64,000 nt of DNA. It comes from CAUZIB01 sp963663925. GTDB lineage: Bacteria > Acidobacteriota > Vicinamibacteria > Vicinamibacterales > UBA8438. This document shows positions 16,547 through 25,561 of this stretch, piece after piece. The notes under the pieces are model-generated. The model searched no databases, was not told the DNA's origin, and was given only the letters and a program-made list of their open reading frames with translations. Position numbers and translations under genes: made by a program. Each line of letters opens with the position of its first letter. Position 1 is the stretch's first letter. The stretch spans positions 2,914,001 through 2,978,000 of the forward strand of contig OZ250139.1 of assembly GCA_965237405.1 (NCBI GenBank). Reading direction: 5' to 3'.

Positions 16547-18991
16547 TCACTCCTGCGCCTCCCGGAGCAGGACCGGGTTGATCTGAATGTCCTTCCGCCG
16601 ATCTGTCGTTCGCTGGCGCACCCGATGCACCTCCTCCAGGGCCTTGAGCGCGTCGTCGAGCGCCGTTCCCTTACGGAGGTGCACTGGGGTCACGTTGCGC
16701 TGGAGCTCGCGTCTCGAGACAACCTGCACGCCCTTGTGCCGACAGTAGTGGACGAGCCACCGGTCGAGACGTGCGGTATCGGTGAGTTCGGGCGAGAGCG
16801 CGAGGCCTCCAAAGACACGGCGCGCCTCGTTCACGTGCCACGCGACGATACGGGCAGCGTTCTCGAGCGTCTTGGGCCCCACGGCGTCTCCGGGTCCGAG
16901 TTCGACGGCGTGGAACAGGGCAGCGAGTCGGGCCGCATTGTCCGCGGCCTTGCTCGCCACGTCGCGCACCTCGGACAGTTCCCCCCCGGTGCACAACTGG
17001 CGCTCGATGTCATCGTGGAACCTGACCCAGACACGCTTGGCCTCCGGGTCGAGAGAGAGGACGACGGGTGACAGGGCCCCGTGTTCGTCAATCGTCACCG
17101 GCTGTTCCAGCAGCTCCGCGACACGCTGATGGAATGCCGACAGCCGCGGCCAGTCCGTGGGCGCCTCCACGAACAGGCGCTGCCCCTGCGTGGACTCTGG
17201 CCAGGCGAGCAGAAAGCGGGCCAGGAATCCGGTGCCGCGAGCCAGACCGCCCGAGCGCTCAACGAAGCTCCGCAACGTGGCTTCCTGAACCTGTAGGGCG
17301 ACCGTGAAACGGGCCCCCTGCACCGTGAATGATTCGCTCGTGCGCCGTCCGATGGCCAGCGTACCGCCATCCCACAGGGTGTTCAGCAAGGCTAGATTGC
17401 GCATGATGGAGTCCTTGCCCATGGCATGGGCTCCGAACACGAGACCGGCCTCAGCGGACACTACCCCAGCCGCTGGCCACTCCCGTGCGAGGACCCACGC
17501 GAGGTTTTCAGGGGTTTCGTCGAGACGGAGCAGCCGCGGTACCCGTGGAGGCACGGGCTTGTTGTCCTCAAGCCGCCGCAGGGCCTCGCGTTGGATGTCG
17601 ACTGGATCTCCCCTTTTAGCCTTCTGCCGGATGTTGTCCTTGATACCCGTCTGGCTTGATTCCCATGCAGCCAGCGCGGCCCGGTAGTCCGCGCATGCTG
17701 GCTGCGCGGCCTCGGTCTGCTGCCGTTCGTAGTCGTGGATCGGCTGGGTGAAGAACTGGTCGCAGGTCGACTTCCGCTCGCCGGAATCCGCAATGGTCAG
17801 CAGGAACAGACTCGTGGGGCCGGTGAGGCCCTCTGCGCGCTTGACGTCCACATAGGCTTGGCCGGTGAGGGAAAGCGCTCCCAGCGCGGAGTACGCCACC
17901 AGGGCCAGCGGCGCCTGGGTGAAGGCCTGGACCTCTTCCACGGCTCCCCGTACGACGTCGGGGAGCGCATCACTCGGGTAGGGCTCGGAGGCCACCTGAA
18001 TGCCGAGTGGTAGCGGCATGTCCCAGTCGTCTCCTCCTCCCTGTCCGTTGTTAGAAGTAGCTCGAAGCGCTCTTGCTTCGCTGACCGCGGAGGCGAGAAC
18101 CTCGGCGACGGCCTCGATGCCCATTGCCGCAGCCATGTCGTTGAAGTCGATGGAGGTGGCCTGTTCAGCGTCGCGGTGCCTGGGCACAGCGACCGCGGCT
18201 ACGGCGATCCGGGCCGCCTCGTGGGCGTATGTCACGCCAGGGTTGCCGGGTGTCGCGGCATCATCGTCCGCGCAGATGACCAGGGCGGTGTCGGGATAGG
18301 CCTTCCGAATCGACGTGGCGATGGCACCAAGGTTGTTCGCAGCGAACGCCACCGCCACGGGTGCCGCCGTTGCTTCGTGTACGGTGGCGCTCGTGGCGAA
18401 CCCCTCAGCGACATAGATCACGGCACCGGGGGTCTCGAAATTGCCCAGTCCGAAGTAGCCGCCCTTCACGCGGCCACCGCTGAGAAACCGCTTGGATCCG
18501 TCGGCGTGGATGAACTGCAGGGAGCAGATGTGACCGTCGACGATCACCGGAAGAACCAGCGCGCCATCGTGCTCCCTGGCTCCGTGCGGTTGGACTCGCT
18601 TGCGGACGAGATAGGGATGATCCAACGGTGCATCGTCAGCCGAGGTCCAGAGTGTGCTCGCGCGGATCGCCGCGTCGGCCCGCTGTCGAGCACACTCCTT
18701 GCCTCGCAGGTGTCGCGCGGCCTCTATCCGGGTGCGAAGAGCCTCGGTCTCGGTCGCGTTCAGGGTCCGGTCGATTTCCGCGTGCCACGATTCCGAGCGT
18801 CCCTCCCGCCAGTCGCCGAAGGCTCCGGCCGGGAAGCCGTCGCCGTAGAAGACGTACCAACCGGCCGTGTCACGGGCGTTGCCGTTGGTGGAGAAACGGT
18901 GGAGCTTGCCGTCTGGCTCGATCACCTCCGGCGGCTCTAGCCCGGCGTCGCGCATGGCTGTGCGGAAGTGCTCTGTGTCGGTGCCTCGCAT
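16547..18991 (-). CDS. Satellite/prophage primase-helicase-like protein (Toprim + DUF3987)
   Basis: The 814-residue protein has an N-terminal primase-type region (WYVFYGDGFPAGAFGDWREG), a Toprim domain (VIYVAEGFATSATVHEAT with the Glu, then TALVICADDDA with the Asp pair) at about residues 190-270, and a DUF3987 region from about residue 330 with a degenerate nucleotide-binding loop (IADSGERKSTCDQFF). It is the replication protein of P4-like islands. It is the last gene of a minus-strand alpA-led operon, 9 bases after a 71-residue protein, and is followed by short iteron-like repeats. Confidence 0.88.
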   Translation of the reverse strand: MRGTDTEHFRTAMRDAGLEPPEVIEPDGKLHRFSTNGNARDTAGWYVFYGDGFPAGAFGDWREGRSESWHAEIDRTLNATETEALRTRIEAARHLRGKECARQRADAAIRASTLWTSADDAPLDHPYLVRKRVQPHGAREHDGALVLPVIVDGHICSLQFIHADGSKRFLSGGRVKGGYFGLGNFETPGAVIYVAEGFATSATVHEATAAPVAVAFAANNLGAIATSIRKAYPDTALVICADDDAATPGNPGVTYAHEAARIAVAAVAVPRHRDAEQATSIDFNDMAAAMGIEAVAEVLASAVSEARALRATSNNGQGGGDDWDMPLPLGIQVASEPYPSDALPDVVRGAVEEVQAFTQAPLALVAYSALGALSLTGQAYVDVKRAEGLTGPTSLFLLTIADSGERKSTCDQFFTQPIHDYERQQTEAAQPACADYRAALAAWESSQTGIKDNIRQKAKRGDPVDIQREALRRLEDNKPVPPRVPRLLRLDETPENLAWVLAREWPAAGVVSAEAGLVFGAHAMGKDSIMRNLALLNTLWDGGTLAIGRRTSESFTVQGARFTVALQVQEATLRSFVERSGGLARGTGFLARFLLAWPESTQGQRLFVEAPTDWPRLSAFHQRVAELLEQPVTIDEHGALSPVVLSLDPEAKRVWVRFHDDIERQLCTGGELSEVRDVASKAADNAARLAALFHAVELGPGDAVGPKTLENAARIVAWHVNEARRVFGGLALSPELTDTARLDRWLVHYCRHKGVQVVSRRELQRNVTPVHLRKGTALDDALKALEEVHRVRQRTTDRRKDIQINPVLLREAQE

Positions 18992-19000
18992 GGTCGCCCC

Positions 19001-19216
19001 TCAGCCTGTTGCTTGGCGGCTCGCGTCGATCCACCGGGGGCGCCAGATCTGGATGTCAGCTTCCAGCGTGGCTCGTTCGGGTCTCGCTGGCCGCCGTATT
19101 CGTGTACGGGCAGGCCTCGAAGGCTCCTTCAGGAAGGCCTGTAACCCCCGCCGGTGCCGCACTGACACCACGATCGCGTTTACGAGGAGATCGACGGTCC
19201 ACTGCCGCCGTGTCAT
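19001..19216 (-). CDS. Small protein between alpA and the primase gene, function unknown
   Basis: The 71-residue basic protein begins MTRRQWTVDLLVNAIVVSV. Its ATG overlaps the TGA of the alpA-like gene (ATGA) and it ends 9 bases before the primase start, so the three are one operon. No family is recognised. Confidence 0.55.
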   Translation of the reverse strand: MTRRQWTVDLLVNAIVVSVRHRRGLQAFLKEPSRPARTRIRRPARPERATLEADIQIWRPRWIDASRQATG

Positions 19217-19500
19217 GACGCGTCAGTGGGGCTGGACGCTGACTCCGAAGCCTGACGCGCGGCTTCGAGCCGAGCGACCAGAGCGCGGATCTCCGCGTCG
19301 GACTGGCCGGCGATGCGAGCAGCGTTGAGTGCGCTGACTTCATCGGCCGGCCAGCCGACGGCGCGCGGGCCAATCTTGACCGGCCTGGTCCAGAGGCCCT
19401 GGCTAATCCGCAGGTACAGCGTCGAACGCGGATAGCCCGACTGCGATTCGACGCTGCCACGACGAAGGATCGTGGGGATGTTGAAAGAATGAGCGTCCAC
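19213..19500 (-). CDS. AlpA-family phage regulatory protein
   Basis: The 95-residue protein has the short MerR/AlpA helix-turn-helix: SGYPRSTLYLRISQGLWTRP and VKIGPRAVGWPADEV, the classic 'fP.pv.lg.r.vgW...ev' pattern. In CP4-57-like satellites AlpA controls excision or replication genes. Here it leads the primase operon, and two palindromic sites lie 80-110 bp upstream. Confidence 0.9.
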   Translation of the reverse strand: MDAHSFNIPTILRRGSVESQSGYPRSTLYLRISQGLWTRPVKIGPRAVGWPADEVSALNAARIAGQSDAEIRALVARLEAARQASESASSPTDAS

Positions 19501-19578
19501 GAGTGAGCTCCCAGTGAACGGTTCCAGACCATTCGGGAACCGAAAGCCCCATTACAGCAGCGTGATCGATCGGATAGT

Positions 19579-19609
19579 GGCAATTGCCCAGGCGTAAATG
19601 GCAATTGCC
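19579..19609. promoter_or_regulatory. Two GGCAATTGCC operators upstream of the alpA-like gene
   Basis: The perfect 10-bp palindrome GGCAATTGCC occurs at 19579-19588 and 19600-19609, 21 bp apart centre to centre, which places both on the same face of the helix. They lie between the 276-residue gene and alpA. Cooperative binding by a dimeric repressor is inferred. Confidence 0.6.
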
Positions 19610-19615
19610 GAAATT

Positions 19616-20446
19616 TCAGTCTGAGACCTTCAATTGTTCCTCGACGCGCTTGAGCTTGTCGCGGATGGTTCGGGCTGTTAGGGGGGTGCCCAATCGTTCG
19701 GTGATTTGTTTGATTTTCCCAGCCGTGGAACTATCGGACGCCTCGATTTTCGCTGCCTTTAATAGCGCAGCGATGATGACGAGGTACGTTCGCTCCTCTC
19801 GTTTCCCGAGAGTTTGAGGTTCCGTAACAGGTTGAGGGTCCACCCGTCGAGAAGTCACTTGGTAGTGCCAGTTCTCTTGAACGGCGGTTGCGAAGTCGTC
19901 CAGCACCGATGATCTGACGCCCAGAACGCTTCGCTTGGGCAGAGCAGAGGCTGGAAAAAGATCTGGCATCCCTGGATCTACAGGAAGCTGGTACACTTCG
20001 CCCTGCTCACCGACCACGAGCGCGCCGTCAAGGCGTGGCAGCGGTTCAGGCGGGATGCCCGTCATTGCGCAGTGCCGACGATGGATTTCGACTCGCCCTG
20101 AGCCTTCAAGCATTAAATCCCACACCCCGTCTATGGGTTCTCTGTGTTCTTGGGGAGCAGAAGGATGATCGCGACCGGGTTCAGGATCTGCCGCAGGCCG
20201 CTGGGTCTCGTCCTTGGTTGTACTCGCCAAACCGGTTGGTCCGGTCGATCTCGGGGGTGAAGGGCCGCCCTGTTCCATGCGACGAGCCCTGACAGGATCT
20301 GGAAGAGACACGGACAGCTGGATGTGGCCCGTGAGGGCCACATCCAGGATGGTGGCCTCGTCCACCGGCCGCCCAAGTTTCGCTTCAAGATACTGAGTGG
20401 CTTCTCGCAGTGAAAGCCAGGAAGGCAGGTTCGCAGGGTCGTTCAT
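19616..20446 (-). CDS. Satellite-associated protein of unknown function
   Basis: The 276-residue protein starts LPSWLSLREATQYLEAKLGR with a helix-turn-helix-like region, followed by a proline-rich linker (about residues 60-100), a beta-rich middle (LDGALVVGEQGEVYQLPVD) and a helical C-terminus (TYLVIIAALLKAAKIEASD, then TARTIRDKLKRVEEQL). This domain order is commonly seen next to integrases in P4-like islands and has no assigned function. Its ATG overlaps the stop of the integrase fragment upstream. Confidence 0.7.
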   Translation of the reverse strand: MNDPANLPSWLSLREATQYLEAKLGRPVDEATILDVALTGHIQLSVSLPDPVRARRMEQGGPSPPRSTGPTGLASTTKDETQRPAADPEPGRDHPSAPQEHREPIDGVWDLMLEGSGRVEIHRRHCAMTGIPPEPLPRLDGALVVGEQGEVYQLPVDPGMPDLFPASALPKRSVLGVRSSVLDDFATAVQENWHYQVTSRRVDPQPVTEPQTLGKREERTYLVIIAALLKAAKIEASDSSTAGKIKQITERLGTPLTARTIRDKLKRVEEQLKVSD

Positions 20447-20889
20447 GTGGACGCCCCGATTGACACGACGCGCGCGGGACGAGTGGTCACGTACTCTGCC
20501 CAGGCGTACATCAAGTCGCGACGCTTCTCGAAGAGATCCGTCCGGCGAGAGGCAGCCTCGGTCTTGTCTCGCACGGTGTGCGCCAGGGCCGCTTCGCAGA
20601 CTGTGCGCGGGAAATGTGTCCGCTCCTCCGCCCAGTCGCGGAACGACGAGCGGAACCCATGCGTCGTAATGTCTCCCCGGCCCATTCGGCGTAGCGCCCT
20701 CAGGAACACCATATTCGACAAGGGCCGCGTCGGATGGCGGCCCGGAAAGACCTGGGACCCGCCATCGGTCAGGCGCTGCGCGTGCCGCAGGATCTCGACG
20801 CAGCGCGGCGAGAGTGGCACACGGTGCTCACGGTCGGCCTTCATCCGGCTGCCGAGAATCGGCCAGATTTTGGCCACCACTTCCGACAC
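20443..20889 (-). pseudogene. P4-type integrase, C-terminal fragment lacking the catalytic Tyr
   Basis: About 148 residues remain, starting inside the catalytic domain (GSRMKADREHRVPLS). The H-x-x-R box (TTHGFRSSFRDWAEE) and the next His (EAALAHTV) are present, but the block normally reading A-Y-R-R-x-D-L-F-E-K-R reads ASRRTDLFEKRR. TCT replaces TAT/TAC for the nucleophile. The arm-binding and core-binding domains and the first Arg are missing. It lies 130 bp from the 3' end of tRNA-Ser, the expected place for a satellite integrase. It cannot excise the island. Confidence 0.85.
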
Positions 20890-21019
20890 CGATGCCTGTA
20901 TGGGAGGCGTGCTCCCGCTCGCCCTGTGCCTCTCTCTGCAATGCAGTCAGACTTAAAGTAGGACTACTAAAAATGTTATTCAGTAACTACTAGTATATAA
21001 AGTAGTTATAGATATATAA

Positions 21020-21109
21020 TGGCGGAGAGAGTGGGATTCGAACCCACGGTAGAGTTTCCCCTACACACGCTTTCCAAGCGTGCTCCTTCAACCACTCGGA
21101 CATCTCTCC
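21020..21109 (-). tRNA. tRNA-Ser(GGA)
   Basis: The 90-nt gene folds with GGAGAGA/TCTCTCC acceptor arms, a long serine-type variable arm, the T-loop GGTTCGAATCC, anticodon GGA within CTTGGAAAG, and encoded CCA. It marks the attachment end of the decayed satellite to its left. Confidence 0.95.
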
Positions 21110-21201
21110 TCGGGAGTGGTTCTACTAGGTTACTAGAGTTTGAACCGTCGGCGATCCGGTAGTAGGATGGAGCGTACACTTTTGTCTACTGAGGTGATGG
21201 A

Positions 21202-22269
21202 GTGGCTGGGCTAGCAAAAGGGTTATCGATGAGTTGTCGATGTTTTGCGTCATCGGATGGGCAGGGTGCGCGTGTCACCCTGATGCTGATCCTGTCACTC
21301 GTCTTGCTGTCGGGCGTGGTGTGGGCTCAGACAGCAGAATCGGAGAGTTCACGATCCCCGCGAACGTCGTGGGGTGATCCTGACCTTGGGGGAATCTGGA
21401 ACAATTCCACCCTGACGCCGCTTGAGCGTCCCGAAACGCAGGCCGACCAAGAATTTCTCAGTCCGGACGAAGCGGCTGCTCTTGAGCAACAGGCTGTCGA
21501 CCGCAACAACCGCGCGAACGAACCTAGCGTGGTAAGAACCGAGCCGTTGCCTGCTGGTGGAAATGTCGGTGGATACAACAACTTCTGGATGGATCGAGGC
21601 ACCACGGTCATCCCGACTAGGCGCACCTCGCTGATTATGGATCCGCCGGATGGTCGGCTTCCTTCCCTGACACCGGATGCGCAACGCCTGATCACGTCGT
21701 CTGAGATGCAGCTGCTCGACGATGTCAGGCAAGGGCGTCTGCCGACCGATTCATATGATCAGCTAGACTTGGGCGACCGGTGCATCTGGTACCGTGGCAT
21801 CCCGTCTTTTCCAACGGGTTACAACAACAACTATCACATTATGCAGACGCCCAATGTCGTCGCCATTCTCCAGGAGCACATCCACGACGTCCGGTTCATT
21901 CCCTTGGATGGTCGTCCGCATGTCGATCAAACCATCCGCCAGTATGGGGGGGATTCGCGTGGTTACTGGGAGGGCGATACACTCACCATCGAAACGTCCA
22001 ATTTCAGTGACCGGGCCTTCATCCGACGATTTAATCTAGATCTCACCGAAGCCTTGCATGTGGTTGAACGCTTTACCCGCATCGGACCGGACACGCTCGA
22101 CTATCACTTCACGGTCGAAGACCGGAACATCTGGACGAGACCATGGAAGGGCACGCTTCCGATGGTCCGAAGTGGCGGTCCGATGTTCGAGTACGCGTGC
22201 CACGAGGGTAATTACGGAATGACGAACATTCTCGCCGGGTCACGTGCCTTGGAGAGATCTGCCCAGTGA
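21202..22269 (+). CDS. Secreted protein of an Acidobacteriota-expanded family, function unknown
   Basis: About 355 residues from a GTG; the true start may be MLILSLVLLSGVVWAQ at 21283, which is a good signal peptide. The mature protein begins with RTSWGDPDLGGIWNNSTLTP, the hallmark of a large uncharacterised family in Acidobacteriota. Other conserved blocks are TSLIMDPPDGRLPSLTP, GYNNNYHIMQTPNVVAILQE, GYWEGDTLTIETSNF and MFEYACHEGNYGM. The next gene is a paralogue with the same blocks in order, so they arose by tandem duplication. Confidence 0.75.
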   Translation: MAGLAKGLSMSCRCFASSDGQGARVTLMLILSLVLLSGVVWAQTAESESSRSPRTSWGDPDLGGIWNNSTLTPLERPETQADQEFLSPDEAAALEQQAVDRNNRANEPSVVRTEPLPAGGNVGGYNNFWMDRGTTVIPTRRTSLIMDPPDGRLPSLTPDAQRLITSSEMQLLDDVRQGRLPTDSYDQLDLGDRCIWYRGIPSFPTGYNNNYHIMQTPNVVAILQEHIHDVRFIPLDGRPHVDQTIRQYGGDSRGYWEGDTLTIETSNFSDRAFIRRFNLDLTEALHVVERFTRIGPDTLDYHFTVEDRNIWTRPWKGTLPMVRSGGPMFEYACHEGNYGMTNILAGSRALERSAQ

Positions 22270-22320
22270 AAGTAGAGTCGACGGGCAGGACGCTTCAGGT
22301 CCGCCGATGGGAGACTGCAG

Positions 22321-23322
22321 ATGTGTAGGCGATGCTTGATCATTGTTCTTGGCTTAATTGTCTTGGTGTCGCTCGTGCCATCGAATGTTGTCGCGCAAAC
22401 GCCGAAGCGAGTAATACCGATGCGGATGTCGGACGGCCAGCCGGACATCTCGGGCACGTTTACCTTCCGGACACTGACGCCGTTACAGCGGCCCAGGCAG
22501 TTTGAGGGACAAGGAAACCTTTCGGCCAATCAAGCAGCGGAGTTCGAGGCATCGGAGCGCCGACGGCAGAACCGCGATCTCTTCGATCCGGAACAAGGTG
22601 CGCCGAAGGCCGGCTATCAGTCTAGGTCCGAGGGTGGCGTGCTGTCCTACAACGAGTTCTGGTATGAGCGAGGGATCGAATTAACCTCGGATAAGCGGAC
22701 GGCGCTGGTCATCGATCCCCCAGACGGGAGACTGCCGCCTCGCATGGAGGAATCCCGTCGTGGCGCTCGAGAGCGGACCGCGTATAACGCTGCGCATCGT
22801 TACGACTCGTATGAGAGCCGCAGCTCGAGCGACCGATGTCTGATGGGCTTCAACGCTGGCCCTCCGATGCGGTCAAGCGCGTACAACAACAACGTTATGA
22901 TTTTCCAGTCCCCGGGTTATGTGACGATTCTCAACGAGATGATCCACAACGCAAGGATCATCCCGATCGGCGACACTGTGTTTCCGCCCTTCCCGCAGTA
23001 CAGCGGTGTTTCGCGCGGTCATTGGGAGGGCGAAACGTTGGTCATTGAGACCAACCAATTTAACGGTAGAAGTAGCAGCCTAACTTCGATAAACATGCAT
23101 CTGATCGAGCGTCTCACTCGCCTAGATCCAGATACTGTTGCCTATGAATACACCGTTACGGACCCCACGGTATACTCCGCTCCGTACACCGTAATGATGC
23201 CGTTTCGACGAACCGATGGACCTCTGTTCGAGTACGCGTGTCACGAGGGGAACATCGGCCTGTATGGCATTCTCGCCGGGGCACGGGTCCAGGAAGCGAA
23301 AGGCATCCCGCTGCGCAAGTAG
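22321..23322 (+). CDS. Secreted paralogue of the upstream protein
   Basis: 333 residues with a signal peptide ending SNVVAQ. The blocks of the upstream gene recur: GQPDISGTFTFRTLTPLQRP, TALVIDPPDGRLPPR, YNNNVMIFQSPGYVTIL, HWEGETLVIETNQFN and LFEYACHEGNIGLYGILAGA. The 50-base gap and shared strand suggest one transcript. The function is unknown; the conserved WEG and ACHEGN blocks are the best targets for structure comparison. Confidence 0.75.
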   Translation: MCRRCLIIVLGLIVLVSLVPSNVVAQTPKRVIPMRMSDGQPDISGTFTFRTLTPLQRPRQFEGQGNLSANQAAEFEASERRRQNRDLFDPEQGAPKAGYQSRSEGGVLSYNEFWYERGIELTSDKRTALVIDPPDGRLPPRMEESRRGARERTAYNAAHRYDSYESRSSSDRCLMGFNAGPPMRSSAYNNNVMIFQSPGYVTILNEMIHNARIIPIGDTVFPPFPQYSGVSRGHWEGETLVIETNQFNGRSSSLTSINMHLIERLTRLDPDTVAYEYTVTDPTVYSAPYTVMMPFRRTDGPLFEYACHEGNIGLYGILAGARVQEAKGIPLRK

Positions 23323-23390
23323 TCTAGGTTCGGCTCGAGTCTTGCCACGTCGATCGACGGCAGATAGACTGAATCTTCCCCGCGCGTGGT

Positions 23391-23519
23391 GGCGGGTCGT
23401 GCCGCGGTTCGGATCCTGTGCAATTTCAGCCTACGAATCGCGTCAGGGCCGAAAGGCAGCAGCACTAAGTAGTCACTGACATGTGCCGCAGGCTCTTCCA
23501 GGCCGCGGTGGGCTCCGCC
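23391..23519 (+). ncRNA. ffs: Signal recognition particle RNA (4.5S-like)
   Basis: The core GTCAGGGCCGAAAGGCAGCA (23440s-23460s) matches the universal SRP domain IV pattern GTCAGG-CCGRAAGG-AGCAGC, followed by the partner strand GTGCCGCAGGCTC. Flanking GGCGGG and CTCCGCC segments can close the long hairpin. It lies directly before dnaX, the usual place of ffs in many bacteria. The exact ends are estimates. Confidence 0.75.
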
Positions 23520-23548
23520 ACTTGGCGCCAGCGGCGCACCGACAGCTG

Positions 23549-25219
23549 ATGTCCTATCAGGTTTTTGCCAGAAAGTATCGTCCGCAGCGATTCGAGGATG
23601 TAGTCGGTCAGCGTGCCGTCACGCAGACCCTGCGTAACGCGCTTAAGTCAGGTAGGCTTGCCCAGGCGTTCGTGTTTGCCGGTCCACGTGGTGTCGGCAA
23701 GACGACAACCGCTCGTATTTTGGCTAGGGCCTTGAATTGCAAGCACGGTCCTACACCCGATCCCTGTGGCACGTGCGAAGCGTGCGTGGAGATCGCTGAG
23801 GGTCGCGATATCGATGTGCTTGAGATCGATGCGGCGACCCACACGAAGATCGAAAACGTGCGCGAGGTGATCATTGCCGGTCTAGCAATGGCGCCAGTTC
23901 GCGATCGGTACAAGATCTTCGTTATCGACGAGGTTCACCGACTGTCGGCGAACGCGTTCGACGCTTTACTGAAGTCCTTGGAAGAACCACCTGCGCACGT
24001 GGTGTTCATGATGGCCACCACGGAACTCCAGAAGATACCCGACACGATCCGGTCGCGCTCTCAAGTGTACGAACTTCGAACGATCGGCACCCAGGCCATT
24101 AGCGAAACGCTCCGGATGATTGCCGATGCGGAGTCCATCACGATCGACAATGACGCGATTGCGTTGATTGCTCGGGCAGCCGAGGGCAGCATGCGGGATG
24201 CCGAAAGCACGTTCGATCAGGTGATTGCGTTTGCGGAGAAGACGATCACGGCCGACGTCGTGTCGACGGTACTCGGCCTGATCGGCCGCGAGCCGGTCTT
24301 GGATGTTGTGGAAATCGTTGCGAATGAGGATCAGACGGCGGTGTTCGGTTGCGCAGGACGATTCGTAAAGGCTGGCTACGACCTGCGACTTGTCTACCGC
24401 GAGTTGACACGGGTCGTCCGCGACATGCTCGTCATCATGATTGATCCGTCCCGAGTAGAGGACCCAGAGATTGCAGGCGACGCTGAGCGGTCGCGGTTGG
24501 TTGAACTGTCGAAGCGGTTCTCGCGAGAGGACCTCATGCGCGCTTTCGATCTTCTGGCCAAAGCTGAATTCGAGATCCGGAGAGCCGCGCAGCCGAGGTA
24601 TCACTTCGAGATGGCCATTCTCAGGTGGATTCACCTGCGGAAGCTTGTTCCACTCACCGAATTGCTCAAAGGGATACCGGTTACGCCGGCAGCGTCCCTA
24701 TCGCGGTTGCCGAAGACCCGTCCGACGGCGTCCACGCCGGCGCGTCCAGAGGTTCGGGACGCTCCGGCGCCGGTTGCTCAGTATAAGGCGCCGCCGCCAG
24801 CGGTTGATGCGGCTTCAGACACCACCGGGAAGAACGAGATCTTGGCGGAGATCAAGAAGACGAAGAAGTTCTTTCACGGTACCGTCGTGGCCCAGGCTCA
24901 ACGGATCGATCTGATGGGCGACCGTCTCGTGTTCGAGTTCACGTCGACGCAGCGCACTCTTAACGGTCAGCTGCGTCAAAATCGGGAGTGGCTTGAGGAG
25001 TTGGCGTCGAAGGTGACTGGGCGGACGATTCGAGTGGCGACCGAACAGAGGGCGGCCGAACCTGAGCAACCGACCTCGATGGCCGTGGAACCACTTGACA
25101 CGTCTTCGCTCAGTAGTGATCAGGCGCGTCTCCGCGACCAGGCGATGAAGGATCCGCTAATTCAGACGATGCTCGACGTCTTTCCCGCGAAGATCGGTGA
25201 GGTCAAAAAACTGGACTGA
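23549..25219 (+). CDS. dnaX: DNA polymerase III subunits gamma and tau
   Basis: From MSYQVFARKYRPQRFEDVVG the protein has about 556 residues; an upstream ATG at 23483 would read through the SRP RNA and is rejected. Walker A is GPRGVGKTTTARILARAL, the zinc-binding loop is CKHGPTPDPCGTCEAC, Walker B/DEVH is FVIDEVHRLS and the sensor region RSRSQVYELR follows. The C-terminal region (about residues 390-556) has a proline-rich linker and a tau-like domain. It loads the sliding clamp. The downstream ybaB and recR complete a classic operon. Confidence 0.95.
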   Translation: MSYQVFARKYRPQRFEDVVGQRAVTQTLRNALKSGRLAQAFVFAGPRGVGKTTTARILARALNCKHGPTPDPCGTCEACVEIAEGRDIDVLEIDAATHTKIENVREVIIAGLAMAPVRDRYKIFVIDEVHRLSANAFDALLKSLEEPPAHVVFMMATTELQKIPDTIRSRSQVYELRTIGTQAISETLRMIADAESITIDNDAIALIARAAEGSMRDAESTFDQVIAFAEKTITADVVSTVLGLIGREPVLDVVEIVANEDQTAVFGCAGRFVKAGYDLRLVYRELTRVVRDMLVIMIDPSRVEDPEIAGDAERSRLVELSKRFSREDLMRAFDLLAKAEFEIRRAAQPRYHFEMAILRWIHLRKLVPLTELLKGIPVTPAASLSRLPKTRPTASTPARPEVRDAPAPVAQYKAPPPAVDAASDTTGKNEILAEIKKTKKFFHGTVVAQAQRIDLMGDRLVFEFTSTQRTLNGQLRQNREWLEELASKVTGRTIRVATEQRAAEPEQPTSMAVEPLDTSSLSSDQARLRDQAMKDPLIQTMLDVFPAKIGEVKKLD

Positions 25220-25258
25220 CATCACCGACCGGTAACAGTCAAGTGCAGACCGACAATC

Positions 25259-25561
25259 ATGAATATTCAGCAGATGATGAAACAGGCACAGCAGCTACAA
25301 GAACGGCTGCAATCCGAGCTTGCCGAAACGGAGGTTGAAGCAACCGCCGGCGGGGGCATGGTCACCGTCATCATGAACGGCCAGAAGCAAATCCGGCGTC
25401 TGACGATTGACCCAGAGGTCGTATCTAGTGACGACGTCGAGATGCTTCAGGACCTGATTATCGCCGCGATCAACGACGGTCAACGAAAAGTCGATGAGAC
25501 AGTGGCCGGAAAAATGGGCGGGATGATGGGAGGGATGAAGATCCCTGGGCTCACGGAATGA
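25259..25561 (+). CDS. ybaB: YbaB/EbfC nucleoid-associated protein
   Basis: The 100-residue protein starts MNIQQMMKQAQQLQERLQSE and has the family's TAGGGMVTVIMNGQKQIRRL core and VSSDDVEMLQDLIIAAIND. These proteins bind DNA as dimers. It lies 39 bp after dnaX and overlaps recR by 4 bp. Confidence 0.95.
   Translation: MNIQQMMKQAQQLQERLQSELAETEVEATAGGGMVTVIMNGQKQIRRLTIDPEVVSSDDVEMLQDLIIAAINDGQRKVDETVAGKMGGMMGGMKIPGLTE

Noticed and set aside
20961..21005. Extra copy of the TTACTAG recombination-like motif beside tRNA-Ser
   Set aside because: Only CTACTAG-like short matches in AT-rich DNA; no extended identity to the 15-mer.
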